Positions 1 through 8,749 of a stretch of 64,000 nt of DNA are shown here, one piece after another; position 1 is the first letter of the stretch, and each line of letters opens with the position of its first letter. Where the stretch lies: positions 2,126,116 through 2,190,115 of the forward strand of contig NZ_FSRO01000001.1 in assembly GCF_900143275.1 (NCBI RefSeq). The letters are read 5' to 3'. The notes under the pieces were generated by a model. That model saw only the letters and a list, made by a program, of their open reading frames with translations. It was not told the origin of the DNA and did not search any database. The stretch is from Nitrosomonas cryotolerans ATCC 49181. Lineage in GTDB: Bacteria > Pseudomonadota > Gammaproteobacteria > Burkholderiales > Nitrosomonadaceae. The position numbers and the translations under genes were made by a program.

Positions 1-1
1 A

Positions 2-151
2 CCACTCACCAAAAACATAAGACCCTTATTAACAATTGATGTATGGGAACATGCCTATTACCTGGATTATCAAAATCGGCGTGTAGACTACGTTAATACC
101 ATTCTTGATAAATTGATCAACTGGGATTTTGCTAATGCTAATCTTGGATGA
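2..151 (+). CDS. sodB: Fe/Mn superoxide dismutase, C-terminal end (partial at window start)
   Basis: The first 150 bases are the last 49 codons of an iron/manganese superoxide dismutase, ending in TGA. The visible peptide carries the family signature DVWEHAYY, whose Asp and His are two of the four metal ligands, followed by the conserved tail [12 protein letters not shown]. The enzyme converts superoxide to oxygen and peroxide in the cytosol. The start lies outside the window. Iron rather than manganese preference is inferred from the overall resemblance to SodB and cannot be proven from the tail. hisG follows after 11 bases on the same strand. Confidence 0.9.
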   Translation, partial: PLTKNIRPLLTIDVWEHAYYLDYQNRRVDYVNTILDKLINWDFANANLG

Positions 152-162
152 TTTCCTGATCT

Positions 163-807
163 ATGACTGATATTACTATTGCCCTTTCAAAAGGGCGCAT
201 TTTTGATGATACTGCGCCTTTATTGAAAGCGGCAGGTATTATTGCACTCGATGATCCTGAGACATCACGCAAGCTTATTATTGCTACCAATCAGCCCAAC
301 ATACGACTCGTTATAGTGCGCGCATCCGATGTCCCCACCTATGTCCAATATGGCGCAGCAGATATTGGAATAGGTGGAAAAGATGTGCTGTTAGAACATG
401 GTGGCGCAGAACTTTATCAACCTCTGGACTTAAATATAGCCCGTTGTCGTATGATGGTTGCTGTGCGTGAAGGATTTGATTATGAGTCTGCTGTGTGTCA
501 AGGTGCGCGGCTTCGAATAGCCACAAAATATTTACGCACAGCACGGGATCATTTTGCAAGCAAAGGCGTACATATTGATCTCATCAAGCTGTATGGTTCG
601 ATGGAACTCGCACCGTTAGTTGGTCTTGCAGATGCAATTGTGGATCTTGTTTCCAGTGGTAATACATTAAAAGCGAATCATCTTAAAGCGGTTGAAGAAA
701 TTATGCCCATATCAGCAAGACTCATTATTAATCAGGCAGCATTAAAACTAAAGCGTAAAACGATTCAGCCTATACTAGATGCATTTTCAGATGCTGTCAG
801 AAAATAG
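163..807 (+). CDS. hisG: ATP phosphoribosyltransferase, short form
   Basis: First step of histidine synthesis: condenses ATP with PRPP. At 214 residues this is the short HisG form, which lacks the C-terminal regulatory domain and in known systems works only with the HisRS-like subunit HisZ; hisZ is not in this window. The PRPP-binding segment DLVSSGNTL is at residues 161-169 and the N-terminal ALSKGR motif is intact. It begins with ATG 11 bases after sodB, with no strong ribosome site, and hisD follows 42 bases downstream, so hisGD is probably one transcript. Confidence 0.96.
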   Translation: MTDITIALSKGRIFDDTAPLLKAAGIIALDDPETSRKLIIATNQPNIRLVIVRASDVPTYVQYGAADIGIGGKDVLLEHGGAELYQPLDLNIARCRMMVAVREGFDYESAVCQGARLRIATKYLRTARDHFASKGVHIDLIKLYGSMELAPLVGLADAIVDLVSSGNTLKANHLKAVEEIMPISARLIINQAALKLKRKTIQPILDAFSDAVRK

Positions 808-849
808 TTTCTTAAACTAAAACTATAATATCGATACCCTCTTATCCCT

Positions 850-2157
850 ATGATTCAAATAAAACGGCTATCTTCCACTGACCCTGATTTCGATACAACA
901 CTGGGAAAATTACTGGCGTTTGAGAATGAGCAAGATGATGCAATTGAAGCAACTGTTGCCAACATTCTTATTGATATAAAAAAACGGGGTGATCAAGCAT
1001 TATTCGAGTTGACTCGTCGGTTGGATCACTTAAATATAGCGTCCATTACGGACATTGAGTTATCTCCAGATGAGCTGTTGCAAGCCTTGGAAAACCTGCC
1101 TTCAGATCAGCGTGATGCACTCGAGCAATCTGCTGAACGGATACGTGTTTACCATAAAAAACAGTTAATTCAATCTTGGCAGTATACTGAACCGGACAAT
1201 ACAATACTGGGTCAAAAAATAACGCCGCTGGATCGGGTCGGTTTATATGTTCCTGGAGGTAAGGCATCCTATCCTTCGTCGGTACTCATGAATGCAATAC
1301 CCGCTAAAGTAGCGGGTGTGAGTGAACTAATCATGGTTGTACCAACACCTAGGGGGGAAAAGAGTGATCTGGTATTGGCTGCTGCTGCAATTAGTCAGGT
1401 TGACCGTGTTTTTACTATCGGCGGAGCTCAAGCCATCGCGGCGCTAGCTTATGGAACTGAGACCATACCACGGGTGGATAAAATTGTTGGTCCAGGTAAT
1501 GCATATGTCGCTGCAGCAAAGCGCAGAGTATTTGGTTTAGTTGGCATTGACATGGTTGCTGGACCCTCTGAAATACTGATTATTTGTGATGGTAAAACTA
1601 ATCCAGATTGGATAGCCATGGATTTATTCTCCCAGGCTGAACATGATGAATTAGCGCAGGCAATTTTGCTAACGCCTGATACCGATTTTCTAGACAAGGT
1701 TGCACAAAGTATTGATCGATTAATTGAAACCATGCCGCGGAAAAATGTAATTCGTACTTCACTTGAGAATCGCGGGGCATTAGTCAAGGTCCGTAATCTA
1801 GATGAAGCTTGTACTATTGCTAATAAGATCGCACCTGAACATCTGGAATTATCTATTGATCAGCCAGAAATATGGTTGGAAAAAATTAAACATGCAGGTG
1901 CTGTTTTTTTAGGACGAAACACCTGTGAAGCTATTGGTGATTATTGTGCGGGCCCTAATCATGTACTACCAACATCCCGTACAGCACGCTTTTCGTCGCC
2001 ACTGGGCGTCTATGATTTTCAAAAAAGAAGCAGCCTCATTCAGGTTTCACAGCAAAGTGCATCAAAGCTTGGAGCAATAGCTTCTATATTAGCCCACGGA
2101 GAGGGGCTTCAGGCGCATGCAATGTCAGCAGAATATCGCTATAAAATAGATAAGTAG
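850..2157 (+). CDS. hisD: Histidinol dehydrogenase
   Basis: Catalyses the last two oxidations of histidine synthesis, histidinol to histidine, using NAD and zinc. The 435-residue length is normal. Visible signatures are the GPGN loop (about 214-217), AGPSEILI (about 237-244), the catalytic Glu-His pair in APEHLEL (E330, H331), and zinc-site elements Q262/H265 and D364 in [11 protein letters not shown]. It follows hisG closely. hisC and hisB, which often follow in other bacteria, are absent; greB comes next after a 64-bp gap that contains an 18-bp palindrome. Confidence 0.97.
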   Translation: MIQIKRLSSTDPDFDTTLGKLLAFENEQDDAIEATVANILIDIKKRGDQALFELTRRLDHLNIASITDIELSPDELLQALENLPSDQRDALEQSAERIRVYHKKQLIQSWQYTEPDNTILGQKITPLDRVGLYVPGGKASYPSSVLMNAIPAKVAGVSELIMVVPTPRGEKSDLVLAAAAISQVDRVFTIGGAQAIAALAYGTETIPRVDKIVGPGNAYVAAAKRRVFGLVGIDMVAGPSEILIICDGKTNPDWIAMDLFSQAEHDELAQAILLTPDTDFLDKVAQSIDRLIETMPRKNVIRTSLENRGALVKVRNLDEACTIANKIAPEHLELSIDQPEIWLEKIKHAGAVFLGRNTCEAIGDYCAGPNHVLPTSRTARFSSPLGVYDFQKRSSLIQVSQQSASKLGAIASILAHGEGLQAHAMSAEYRYKIDK

Positions 2158-2174
2158 AATTCGTTCGCTATAAT

Positions 2175-2192
2175 TCAATCAATATTGATTGA
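2175..2192. repeat. 18-bp perfect palindrome upstream of greB
   Basis: TCAATCAATATTGATTGA is its own reverse complement. It sits between the hisD stop and the greB start, about 30 bp before the chosen greB ATG. It could be a dimeric-regulator operator or part of a short hairpin. There is no T-run to make it a clear terminator. The function is unknown. Confidence 0.5.
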
Positions 2193-2221
2193 TCCAGTTT
2201 ACTTAAAGATTGTTTAGAACA

Positions 2222-2815
2222 ATGAGCAAGGTATCTACAGAAGAACTCAGCCTGATTGGTGATAACGATGATGACGCGGACATCGTACCTTTGCCATTTG
2301 GTAGTAAAAATTACATTACTCCAGGTGGTCATGCTCGACTTATGGATGAATTTTATTGGTTGATGAACACCGAACGTCCAGAGATAACGGCAAGCGTAGC
2401 TTGGGCGGCAGGTAATGGGGATCGCTCAGAAAATGGTGATTATATATATGGAAAAAAGCGATTGCGTGAAATCGATCGACGCATTCGTTTCTTGACAAAA
2501 CGATTAGATACTGCGGAGATCATCGACCCAACAATACCACGAGAAGATAAAACGCGAATTTTTTTCGGCGCTACCGTTACTTTTATAAATCAGTCGAGCA
2601 TTGAGAAAACGGTGTCTATCGTTGGAATTGATGAGATTGAGCCATCCAAAGGTTATATTAGTTGGATTTCACCAGTGGCACGTGCATTAATGACCGCACA
2701 GCAAGGCGATATGGTGACATTAAAAACGCCGGGGGGCATTAACGAGCTAAGCATCACAGTAGTCAAGTATCAGAATATCCCTATTGAATTGTTCAAGCCG
2801 GTTAGCTTACGATAG
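2222..2815 (+). CDS. greB: Transcription elongation factor GreB
   Basis: Rescues backtracked RNA polymerase by stimulating transcript cleavage through the secondary channel. The N-terminal coiled coil contains the GreA/GreB hallmark (GDRSENGDYIYGKKRLREID) with the catalytic acidic residues near the tip, and the C-terminal FKBP-like domain follows (FFGATVTF, YISWISPVARALM). The ATG at 2222 is chosen over an in-frame TTG 12 bases upstream. About 35 residues precede the usual GreB start and are rich in Asp, so the protein (197 aa) is longer than E. coli GreB (about 158). Lineage extension or a later start are both possible. Confidence 0.93.
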   Translation: MSKVSTEELSLIGDNDDDADIVPLPFGSKNYITPGGHARLMDEFYWLMNTERPEITASVAWAAGNGDRSENGDYIYGKKRLREIDRRIRFLTKRLDTAEIIDPTIPREDKTRIFFGATVTFINQSSIEKTVSIVGIDEIEPSKGYISWISPVARALMTAQQGDMVTLKTPGGINELSITVVKYQNIPIELFKPVSLR

Positions 2816-2872
2816 CAACCAGCTTAAAATAACATGATGATTCAGATAGAAAAACTGGCTATATCTTTTTGA

Positions 2873-3703
2873 ATGATGCAATCGATTACTTCTCGCGCAC
2901 ATCCTTTCTTCAAGCAGCTCGTCAGACTGGGGAAATCTGCACGCTATCGTAGAAAAGATAACTTGACATTACTAGATGGAATACATCTCATACAGGCCTA
3001 TTGTGCTGTATTCGGATCACCGACAAATCTGATTGTCAGTCAATCGGGTCGCGAATATAAAGAAATAAAGGATTTTCTTTGTTCCATAGAAAAAATACCT
3101 AGGCCTAATATCTTTGTTTTGAGCGATGCGCTGTTTCATCAGGTTTCTCCAGTAAAAGCACCAACCGGCATCGTTGCATCCATATCCATTCCAGAACTGA
3201 AGCTTGTTTCGGAAAATAAAGATAAAACCTTCTGTGTATTACTTGAAACAATACAGGATCCGGGTAATATGGGCTCTATTCTACGTTCGGCCGCAGCAGC
3301 AGGAGTAAGTGATGTTTATCTTTCGCATGACTGTACTGATGCATGGGCACCTAAGACGCTCCGGGCAGCAATGGGCGCACATTTTATACTACGTATTCAT
3401 GAACAATCCAATTTAGTGAAAATTGCACAACAATTCAATGGCACAGTCATTGCTACTTCGCTGCAAGCTAATAGAAGCCTTTATCAAATACAATTAACAG
3501 GTTCTGTTGCATTTATATTCGGCAATGAAGGAATGGGATTATCCGATGATCTTTTACAAGTAACTGACGAACAAATTATGATTCCCATGTTAGGCAAAAC
3601 GGAATCACTGAACGCAGCGGCAGCAGCAGCTATCTGCTTTTTTGAAAGAGTGCGACAGCACCTCGATACACAAAACATTCAACCAGAATGTTATCATCAG
3701 TAA
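2873..3703 (+). CDS. SpoU/TrmH-family RNA 2'-O-methyltransferase
   Basis: A SPOUT-class methyltransferase that uses S-adenosylmethionine to methylate a ribose in rRNA or tRNA. The N-terminal 90 residues resemble the substrate-binding domain of RlmB/TsnR-type enzymes. The C-terminal knot shows all three motifs: DPGNMGSILRSAAAAG (motif 1, near 128), FGNEGMGLS (motif 2, near 216) and MLGKTESLNAAAAAAI (motif 3, near 239). The precise target base cannot be read from the sequence. It stands alone, about 57 bp after greB. Confidence 0.88.
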   Translation: MMQSITSRAHPFFKQLVRLGKSARYRRKDNLTLLDGIHLIQAYCAVFGSPTNLIVSQSGREYKEIKDFLCSIEKIPRPNIFVLSDALFHQVSPVKAPTGIVASISIPELKLVSENKDKTFCVLLETIQDPGNMGSILRSAAAAGVSDVYLSHDCTDAWAPKTLRAAMGAHFILRIHEQSNLVKIAQQFNGTVIATSLQANRSLYQIQLTGSVAFIFGNEGMGLSDDLLQVTDEQIMIPMLGKTESLNAAAAAAICFFERVRQHLDTQNIQPECYHQ

Positions 3704-3804
3704 TAATTATATTACCCAGCAATAAATATTCAGCTGGAACTAAAATAATAGCGCTGTATTATATGATTAATAACTAATACCAATTCGATTTCCTGGAGCA
3801 AAAA

Positions 3805-4155
3805 ATGAAAATTTCTCACTTGGCTGTAGTAATTGCTTTAATTGGATTCTTATTCTGTAGTCCATTGGTAATGGCAACGCAGTATGCTTCTGAAAGCACA
3901 TCCGAAAACACAACAAAAAACCTGCCGGATAATGAAGGCATCATTATTTCTACTATTGATACAACTGGCTATACTTATATGGAATTAGAAAATAATGGTA
4001 ATCGCTTCTGGATAGCGGCCCCTACTACGCAAGTTAAAGCTGGAGATCATATTCGCTTTGTAGAAAGCATGGTAATGAGCAACTTTTCCAGTCCAACATT
4101 AAATCGAACATTTCGCAGGATTATTTTTGTATCTTCTACTATGATAAAGAAATAA
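3805..4155 (+). CDS. Small exported protein, GYTY/FWIAAP domain
   Basis: A 116-residue protein with a clear signal peptide (hydrophobic residues 6-24, cleavage probably after ATA or MAT near 25). The mature part carries a pattern I recognise from small periplasmic proteins sometimes labelled NrfJ-related: a strand ending DTTGYTYMELE, then FWIAAPTTQVKAGD, then FSSPTLNRTFRRI. The function of that family is not established; it resembles a compact beta-barrel. A good ribosome site (GGAG, 7 bases before ATG) supports the start. It is convergent with uvrB, so it is probably its own transcript. Confidence 0.7.
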   Translation: MKISHLAVVIALIGFLFCSPLVMATQYASESTSENTTKNLPDNEGIIISTIDTTGYTYMELENNGNRFWIAAPTTQVKAGDHIRFVESMVMSNFSSPTLNRTFRRIIFVSSTMIKK

Positions 4156-4190
4156 TTATCAGATAAATCAATGGCAAATAAGTCAATAAT

Positions 4191-6257
4191 TTAGGATTTT
4201 ACTTCAATAAATCCGACGAATAGCTTATCCTTAAGATTCTTTAGTTCATCTCTGTATTGTGTCGCTTTTTCAAACTCTAAATTTTTTGCAGCATTCAACA
4301 TTTGTTTTTCAACACGTTGAATCTCTTTGGCTAATTGAGATGCACTTAAAGAATCGTAATACGCTTGTTTTTCAGCAGCCTTAAAATTCTGTTGTGCCAT
4401 CTCAATGTTGTACACCCCATCAATTAGATCCTTAATACGTTTATGCACACTTCGTGGTGTAATATTATTTTCCAGATTAAATAACGTTTGTTTTTCACGC
4501 CGACGTTTCGTTTCATCGATCGCGCGGCGCATTGAATTGGTTATGTTATTGGCATAAAGAATAGCCGTTCCGTTAATATGGCGGGCAGCCCTTCCGATAG
4601 TTTGAATTAACGATCGCTCAGATCGTAAAAAGCCCTCTTTATCAGCATCAAGTATGGCAACTAATGAAACCTCTGGAATATCGAGACCTTCCCTGAGCAG
4701 ATTAATACCTACTAAGACATCAAATTTACCTAGACGCAGGTCGCGAATAATCTCTACTCTTTCGACGGTGCCAATATCAGAATGCAAATAGCGAACTTTG
4801 ATATGATGATCAGAAAGGTAATCAGTTAAATCCTCCGCCATACGCTTAGTTAATGTCGTTACCAATACGCGTTCATTTTTTACAACGCGCAAACTAATTT
4901 CTGACATTAGATCATCTACTTGTGTTGTAACAGGGCGTATCTCAATCTCAGGGTCGACTAGGCCCGTTGGTCGTACAACTTGTTCAGCAATCTGGCCGCT
5001 ATGTACTCGTTCGTATTCAGCAGGGGTGGCTGAAACAAATATTGCCTGGGGCATCATTTCTTCAAATTCATTGAATTTCAATGGTCTATTATCTAATGCC
5101 GAAGGCAAACGAAAGCCATAATTCACTAGATTTTCCTTGCGCGAACGATCTCCTTTATACATCCCACCTATCTGTGGAATCGTGACATGGCTTTCATCGA
5201 CTATCATTAATGAATTACGGGGCAGGTAATCAATTAACGTCGGCGGGGGATCACCAGGTTTTCTTCCAGAAAGATGACGCGAATAATTCTCAATTCCTTT
5301 ACAAAAACCGAGCTCATTAAGCATTTCAAGATCAAAGTGAGTGCGTTGTTCAATACGTTGCGTCTCAACCAGCTTGTTATGCTGATGATAGAATTCAAGG
5401 CGATCCTTTAGCTCGATCTTAATGGTTTCAATTGCTCTGAGTGTCGTGCTTCTTGGCGTCACATAATGACTAGATGGGTATATCGTATAACGTGATAATT
5501 TTTGCAATAATTTACCTGTCAGTGGGTCAAATAGGGATATGCTTTCAATTTCGTCATCAAACAATGATAACCGAACCGCAGCTTCAGAGCTTTCAGCCGG
5601 GAATATATCGAGCACATCTCCTCTTACTCGAAATGTTCCACGAGAAAACTCCAACTCATTGCGTTCATACTGCATTTCAGTTAGACGTTTAATAGCTTCA
5701 CGCTGTGTAATCTTTTCCTGTTCGCGTAGATGTAAAATCATCCCATGATAATCTACCGGATCACCAATGCCGTAAATACATGATACCGTTGCAACAATAA
5801 TAGTATCATTTCGTTCAAGCAATGATTTCGTTGCTGACAAACGCATTTGTTCTACATGTTCATTGATACTGGAATCTTTTTCAATGAAAAGATCCCGTGC
5901 TGGAACGTAAGCCTCTGGTTGATAATAATCATAATAAGAGACGAAATATTCAACCGCATTTTCTGGGAAAAACTCACGCATTTCGGCATAAAGTTGTGCA
6001 GCCAGCGTTTTATTTGGCGCCATAAGAATTGCAGGGCGACCCAAACGAGCAATTACATTTGCAATCGTAAAGGTCTTACCGGAGCCAGTGACTCCTAGTA
6101 ATGTCTGGAAAGCAAGGCCATCTTCTATCCCTTCGATCAGCTTAGCAATGGCTTCGGGTTGGTCGCCCGCAGGTTCGAATGTCTGATGTAATTTATAAGG
6201 ACTATTGGGGAAGGTAACGATCACAGGTATAATTCCGATATTAATTTGTTTCTCCAT
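4191..6257 (-). CDS. uvrB: UvrABC excision repair subunit B
   Basis: The damage-verifying helicase-like subunit of nucleotide excision repair. It has Walker A GVTGSGKT (residues 55-62), the beta-hairpin region [12 protein letters not shown] that clamps DNA, DEXX-box-like DESH, helicase motif [11 protein letters not shown], and a C-terminal UVR domain (about 650-685) that binds UvrC. The 688 residues are close to family length. The first ATG lacks a visible ribosome site; a GTG start about 11 residues later, just before the conserved [16 protein letters not shown], is an alternative. It is divergent from the aminotransferase gene with a 52-bp gap. Confidence 0.97.
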   Translation of the reverse strand: MEKQINIGIIPVIVTFPNSPYKLHQTFEPAGDQPEAIAKLIEGIEDGLAFQTLLGVTGSGKTFTIANVIARLGRPAILMAPNKTLAAQLYAEMREFFPENAVEYFVSYYDYYQPEAYVPARDLFIEKDSSINEHVEQMRLSATKSLLERNDTIIVATVSCIYGIGDPVDYHGMILHLREQEKITQREAIKRLTEMQYERNELEFSRGTFRVRGDVLDIFPAESSEAAVRLSLFDDEIESISLFDPLTGKLLQKLSRYTIYPSSHYVTPRSTTLRAIETIKIELKDRLEFYHQHNKLVETQRIEQRTHFDLEMLNELGFCKGIENYSRHLSGRKPGDPPPTLIDYLPRNSLMIVDESHVTIPQIGGMYKGDRSRKENLVNYGFRLPSALDNRPLKFNEFEEMMPQAIFVSATPAEYERVHSGQIAEQVVRPTGLVDPEIEIRPVTTQVDDLMSEISLRVVKNERVLVTTLTKRMAEDLTDYLSDHHIKVRYLHSDIGTVERVEIIRDLRLGKFDVLVGINLLREGLDIPEVSLVAILDADKEGFLRSERSLIQTIGRAARHINGTAILYANNITNSMRRAIDETKRRREKQTLFNLENNITPRSVHKRIKDLIDGVYNIEMAQQNFKAAEKQAYYDSLSASQLAKEIQRVEKQMLNAAKNLEFEKATQYRDELKNLKDKLFVGFIEVKS

Positions 6258-6309
6258 ACCGATTTTAACATGTAGTATCGATTACCCTACATTAGCGTGA
6301 GGATTTGTT

Positions 6310-7503
6310 GTGGAACTTTCAAACCGTGTTCAGGCTATTAAGCCCTCTCCTACCCTAGCCGTAACTGCCCGGGCAGCAAGGCTTAAGGCTGAAGGAAAAG
6401 ATATTATCGGCCTCGGAGCTGGAGAGCCTGATTTCGATACACCGCAACACATAAAAGATGCGGCTATAGTCGCTATCAATAAGGGTTTTACTAAATATAC
6501 AGCCGTAGGAGGAACGCCAAGTTTAAAAAATGCCATTATTGCCAAATTTAAACATGAAAATAAGTTTGATTATGATGCCAAGCAAATATTAGTCTCATGT
6601 GGCGGTAAACAAAGCTTTTTTAATCTAGTCCTGTCTATTATTAATCCCGACGACGAGGTAATTGTTCCTGCTCCTTATTGGGTCTCTTACCCTGATATCG
6701 TCTTAATCGCTAAGGGAAAACCCGTTTTCATCAAAACAGGTATTGAGCAGAATTTTAAAATAACAGCAGAGCAATTGGAAAAGGCGATTACGCCGAAAAC
6801 CAAAATGTTTGTTATAAACAGCCCAGGCAATCCATCAGGTGCTGTCTATACCTTAGATGAATTAAAGGCTTTAGGAGAAGTATTACTCAGATATCCAAAA
6901 ATTCTCATCGCAACCGATGACATGTATGAGCACATCTCGTTATCAGGCAACAAGTTTATAAATATTCTTAATGCCTGTCCCGATCTGTATCCGCAAACGA
7001 TCGTGTTGAACGGTGTCTCTAAAGCTTATTCAATGACGGGATGGCGCATTGGTTATTGTGGAGGCCCCTCACATATTATTACCGCGATGGAGAACATACA
7101 ATCGCAAAGCACATCAAACCCTTGTTCCATTTCTCAGGTAGCTGCAGAGGCGGCGTTAACTGGCGATCAATCGTGTATGGTACCCATGTTGACAGCATTT
7201 AAAGAACGTAACAATTTTATTACCGAACAATTAAATGCTATGAAAGGTGTGAAATGTCTATCAGCTGATGGGGCATTTTATGCCTTTGCTGATACACGAC
7301 AAGCAATCATCAATCTATATGACAAAGGATTGTTAAGTGTTCAAAGCGATATTGCGTTCAGTGAGCATCTCCTGGAGCATGCCGGCGTTGCAGTTGTTCC
7401 AGGATCTGCATTTGGAAGTGAAGGCTATATTCGTTTATCTTTTGCGACTTCCATGCAAAATTTAAAAACAGCGTTAGAGCGTATTCAGAATGTGCTTACT
7501 TAA
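6310..7503 (+). CDS. aspC: Aspartate aminotransferase, class I (subgroup Ib type)
   Basis: A PLP-dependent transaminase interconverting aspartate/2-oxoglutarate with oxaloacetate/glutamate. It has the fold-type I signatures AGEPDFDTP (near 36-44), NSPGNPSGAVY (near 175-185) and the cofactor lysine in NGVSKAYSMTGWRIGY (near 238). The bacterial Ib features suggest aspartate as substrate, although some relatives also take prephenate. Translation starts at GTG 6310, with GAGG 8 bases upstream. It ends convergently with flhC, separated by a long AT-rich hairpin. Confidence 0.92.
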   Translation: MELSNRVQAIKPSPTLAVTARAARLKAEGKDIIGLGAGEPDFDTPQHIKDAAIVAINKGFTKYTAVGGTPSLKNAIIAKFKHENKFDYDAKQILVSCGGKQSFFNLVLSIINPDDEVIVPAPYWVSYPDIVLIAKGKPVFIKTGIEQNFKITAEQLEKAITPKTKMFVINSPGNPSGAVYTLDELKALGEVLLRYPKILIATDDMYEHISLSGNKFINILNACPDLYPQTIVLNGVSKAYSMTGWRIGYCGGPSHIITAMENIQSQSTSNPCSISQVAAEAALTGDQSCMVPMLTAFKERNNFITEQLNAMKGVKCLSADGAFYAFADTRQAIINLYDKGLLSVQSDIAFSEHLLEHAGVAVVPGSAFGSEGYIRLSFATSMQNLKTALERIQNVLT

Positions 7504-7540
7504 AAGTAATTGCCCAGAAGTTGATCTTCATCTGACTTTT

Positions 7541-7604
7541 TGAATCTTTATTATATTCACGACATTGATTATCAACCAGCCTGTTGAAATATAATAAAGA
7601 TTCA
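7541..7604. terminator. Long inverted repeat between convergent genes, probable bidirectional terminator
   Basis: A perfect 17-bp inverted repeat (TGAATCTTTATTATATT and its complement) with a 30-base loop lies between the aminotransferase stop and the flhC stop. The AT-rich arms would give U-rich ends in both directions. The loop is long for a classical terminator, so a decayed miniature element is a second possibility. Confidence 0.5.
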
Positions 7605-7637
7605 ATAACAGAAACCAGAGAATAAATAAAATAATTG

Positions 7638-8174
7638 CTAGTGTGCAGCCATAGCAATGGCTTTCTTGGTTTTTCCAGCCCGAGATGGGATATTACATAG
7701 CCCGCACACATGGTTGGAATGAATCTCTAATGAGTGGACCAGAAATTTACCATTACACTTGATGCAAGGTGTTACGCATAATACATGGCTTTCAATAAAA
7801 CGTACTAATGTCCAGGCGCGCGTCAGACTCAGTACACATTGCAGCTGATTTGCTTTAATATGCTCCAAATAAAGTTTATAACTTTTTATTAAGGCATCAA
7901 TACCCCGAATATCTGCATTAGTAATAATGTAGCTATAAATATTGATAAATAATGATGAATGCATATTTGGTTGCCAACTCATGAACCAGTCTTCCGAATA
8001 TGGCAGCATGCCTTTAGGAGGAGAAACTCCTCTTATTTCTTTATATAACTTTACCAATCGTTCACGACTGAGATCAGAATTTATCTCCAATACTTGCAAT
8101 CGGGCACCTAATTTAATAAGCTCTGATGCGAGTTGAATTTGTTTCGCTTCTGTTAGAATACTTCGATTACGCAC
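7638..8174 (-). CDS. flhC: Flagellar master regulator FlhC
   Basis: Subunit C of the FlhD4C2 activator that switches on class II flagellar promoters together with sigma-70. The 178-residue protein has the family sequence SEDWFMSWQPNMHSSLF near 80-96 and the four zinc cysteines near the C-terminus (CVTPCIKC and CGLC). It starts with GTG at 8174, preceded by AAGAGG 8 bases upstream. It lies 24 bp after flhD as the usual operon. No structural flagellar genes are in the window. Confidence 0.93.
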   Translation of the reverse strand: MRNRSILTEAKQIQLASELIKLGARLQVLEINSDLSRERLVKLYKEIRGVSPPKGMLPYSEDWFMSWQPNMHSSLFINIYSYIITNADIRGIDALIKSYKLYLEHIKANQLQCVLSLTRAWTLVRFIESHVLCVTPCIKCNGKFLVHSLEIHSNHVCGLCNIPSRAGKTKKAIAMAAH

Positions 8175-8198
8175 AACATATACCTCTTAAAGAACAAT

Positions 8199-8516
8199 TT
8201 ATCTAATAAATTCTGCTGGTTGTCCTGCCATGAGTATTGTTGCGTGAGATTGGGAGATAGCCTGATCTTGATTGTGATTCGACAGCATATCTGCAATTAG
8301 ACAATCATCGAAACGGAAACGACACAATAACATGCTAGAAGCGGCCATTCTTAAAAGCTGACTAGAACTCAATCGCTCAATAATATCAGCAATATCTTGA
8401 TTGATGCCGAGCCGATACATTGCAGCCACCTTATCATCTCGTAACAGTTGTTGTGCTAACAGCAAATATCCAAGGTTAATTTCTCTGATTTCTTCCAAAA
8501 TCTGATTTGCTTCCAT
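8199..8516 (-). CDS. flhD: Flagellar master regulator FlhD
   Basis: The partner of FlhC in the flagellar master activator. The 105-residue, largely helical protein has the FlhD hallmark EIREINLGYLLLAQQLL at residues 8-24 and RLGINQDIADIIERL in the middle. A strong ribosome site (AAGGAG, 7 bases before ATG) supports the start. In known systems the flhDC promoter integrates many global signals; here the upstream 230 bp contain an imperfect inverted repeat at 8626-8665. The upstream neighbour on the same strand is an EAL-domain protein, which hints at c-di-GMP input into motility. Confidence 0.92.
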   Translation of the reverse strand: MEANQILEEIREINLGYLLLAQQLLRDDKVAAMYRLGINQDIADIIERLSSSQLLRMAASSMLLCRFRFDDCLIADMLSNHNQDQAISQSHATILMAGQPAEFIR

Positions 8517-8625
8517 TCTAATACTCCTTTTTCATTAATACGTAGGTTAAATGAAATGTATGAGTTACATGTCTATTCTCAGCCTGGATCAAGTTTAAGT
8601 AAATAGACATCAAACCAATATCAAA

Positions 8626-8665
8626 GTAGGAAATTCTCCTATCGCTATATAGGAATATTACCTAC
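8626..8665. promoter_or_regulatory. Imperfect inverted repeat upstream of flhD
   Basis: The arms GTAGGAAATTCTCCTAT and TATAGGAATATTACCTAC pair almost completely around a short centre. It lies 110-150 bp before the flhD start and 85-125 bp after the stop of the upstream EAL gene, so it may be a terminator for that gene, a structured leader, or an operator. There is no strong T-run on the minus strand. Confidence 0.4.
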
Positions 8666-8749
8666 ACAAATCTAATTAGAATTAATAAACATCAAAAATC
8701 AATAAGATCTACATGAATCATTACGATAAAAATTTCTGTAATTTATCAT

